Positions 63,806 to 64,000 of a stretch of DNA of 64,000 nucleotides are shown here, piece by piece. The stretch lies in the NCBI RefSeq assembly GCF_014202115.1, contig NZ_JACHFW010000009.1:89206-153205 (forward strand). The letters are read 5' to 3'. Within the stretch, counting starts at the first letter, position 1, and every line of letters starts with the position of its first letter. The stretch is from Catenibacillus scindens. GTDB taxonomy: Bacteria; Bacillota; Clostridia; Lachnospirales; Lachnospiraceae. The position numbers were made by a program, and so were the translations under genes. The notes under the pieces are model-generated. The model made no database searches, was not told where the DNA came from, and was given only the letters and a program-made list of their open reading frames with translations.

Positions 63806-63910
63806 ACATACATGTACCTTCAAAACTGCACATTCAGATACTTTCCATCAATCCCACAAACTTTTGAAATTACCTCAGCAGAAGTTCTTCTCGCCTTCGC
63901 TAAGATTTCA

Positions 63911-64000
63911 GGTCAAGCCCTCGACCGATTAGTAACAGTCAGCTCCACATATTACTATGCTTCCACCTCTGCCCTATCTACCTCGTCGTCTTCAAGGGGT
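63911..64000 (-). rRNA. 23S rRNA, 3' end (partial)
   Basis: On the minus strand the sequence ends GACTGTTACTAATCGGTCGA followed by GGGCTTGACC, the well-known 3' terminus of 23S rRNA; GTGGAAGCATAGTAATATG and GTGGAGCTGA precede it. The rest of the gene is outside the window. Between it and tRNA-Trp there are about 105 nt with no 5S gene. Confidence 0.95.

Overview
The window looks like the chromosome of a Gram-positive anaerobe of the Clostridia, most likely family Lachnospiraceae. The evidence is a SCIFF peptide with its radical SAM maturase next to a TIGR04086 membrane protein, T-box leaders on tyrS and trpE, strong AGGAGG-type ribosome sites with several TTG/GTG starts, and DUF5688, DUF1294 and HemZ-type genes. 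I cannot fix the genus. Most genes are core metabolism or information processing; no prophage, insertion sequence or CRISPR array is visible.

Layout. 1-3.3 kb: the end of an ABC-F ATPase, then a glycogen debranching enzyme. 3.4-8 kb: a TetR-type regulator convergent with a two-gene unit of a radical SAM protein and a relative that lacks the FeS motif, then a membrane-anchored foldase-like protein. 8-14 kb: tyrS behind a Tyr T-box, a tandem PII-like protein with a DUF1538 membrane protein, and a Gfo/Idh/MocA oxidoreductase. 14-21.4 kb: complete trpEGDCFBA operon behind a Trp T-box. 21.4-31.5 kb: queA, an orphan degenerate ABC ATPase, a YihY/BrkB protein, a large SpoIID-type protein, an ECF-like sigma factor, a GDPD phosphodiesterase, glyA and two conserved hypotheticals. 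31.8-46.6 kb: a long minus-strand housekeeping series (tgt, yajC, TIGR04086, scfA, scfB, secDF, recJ, apt, rel, an MBL hydrolase, hemZ, tcdA), interrupted by a plus-strand PHP gene. 46.7-62 kb: HPr-like gene, aroC, lactonase, luxS, TraX-like gene, a GH13 homologue without catalytic residues, two ABC-F ATPases, topB overlapping a homocysteine methyltransferase gene, a broken aspartate ammonia-lyase gene and an Lrp regulator. 62-64 kb: a VanZ-like gene, two tandem small HTH genes, tRNA-Trp and the 3' end of a 23S rRNA.

Two themes stand out. First, there are several family members whose catalytic residues are missing: the radical SAM relative at 3984-4997, the ABC ATPase at 22738-23436, the HPr-like protein at 46762-46998, the GH13 protein at 50901-52802, and one nucleotide site of the ABC-F protein at 54863-56515. 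Two of these have an intact relative in the same window. Second, the intergenic regions carry dispersed palindromic elements. At least four loci are bounded by inverted copies of a motif close to GTAACAGTTCAGCC, often directly after a stop codon, and two of them share an internal composite repeat. A different long palindrome occurs at about 12.4 and 20.97 kb, the second copy inside the trp leader. All functions are read from the sequence and from knowledge of families; no database search was possible.
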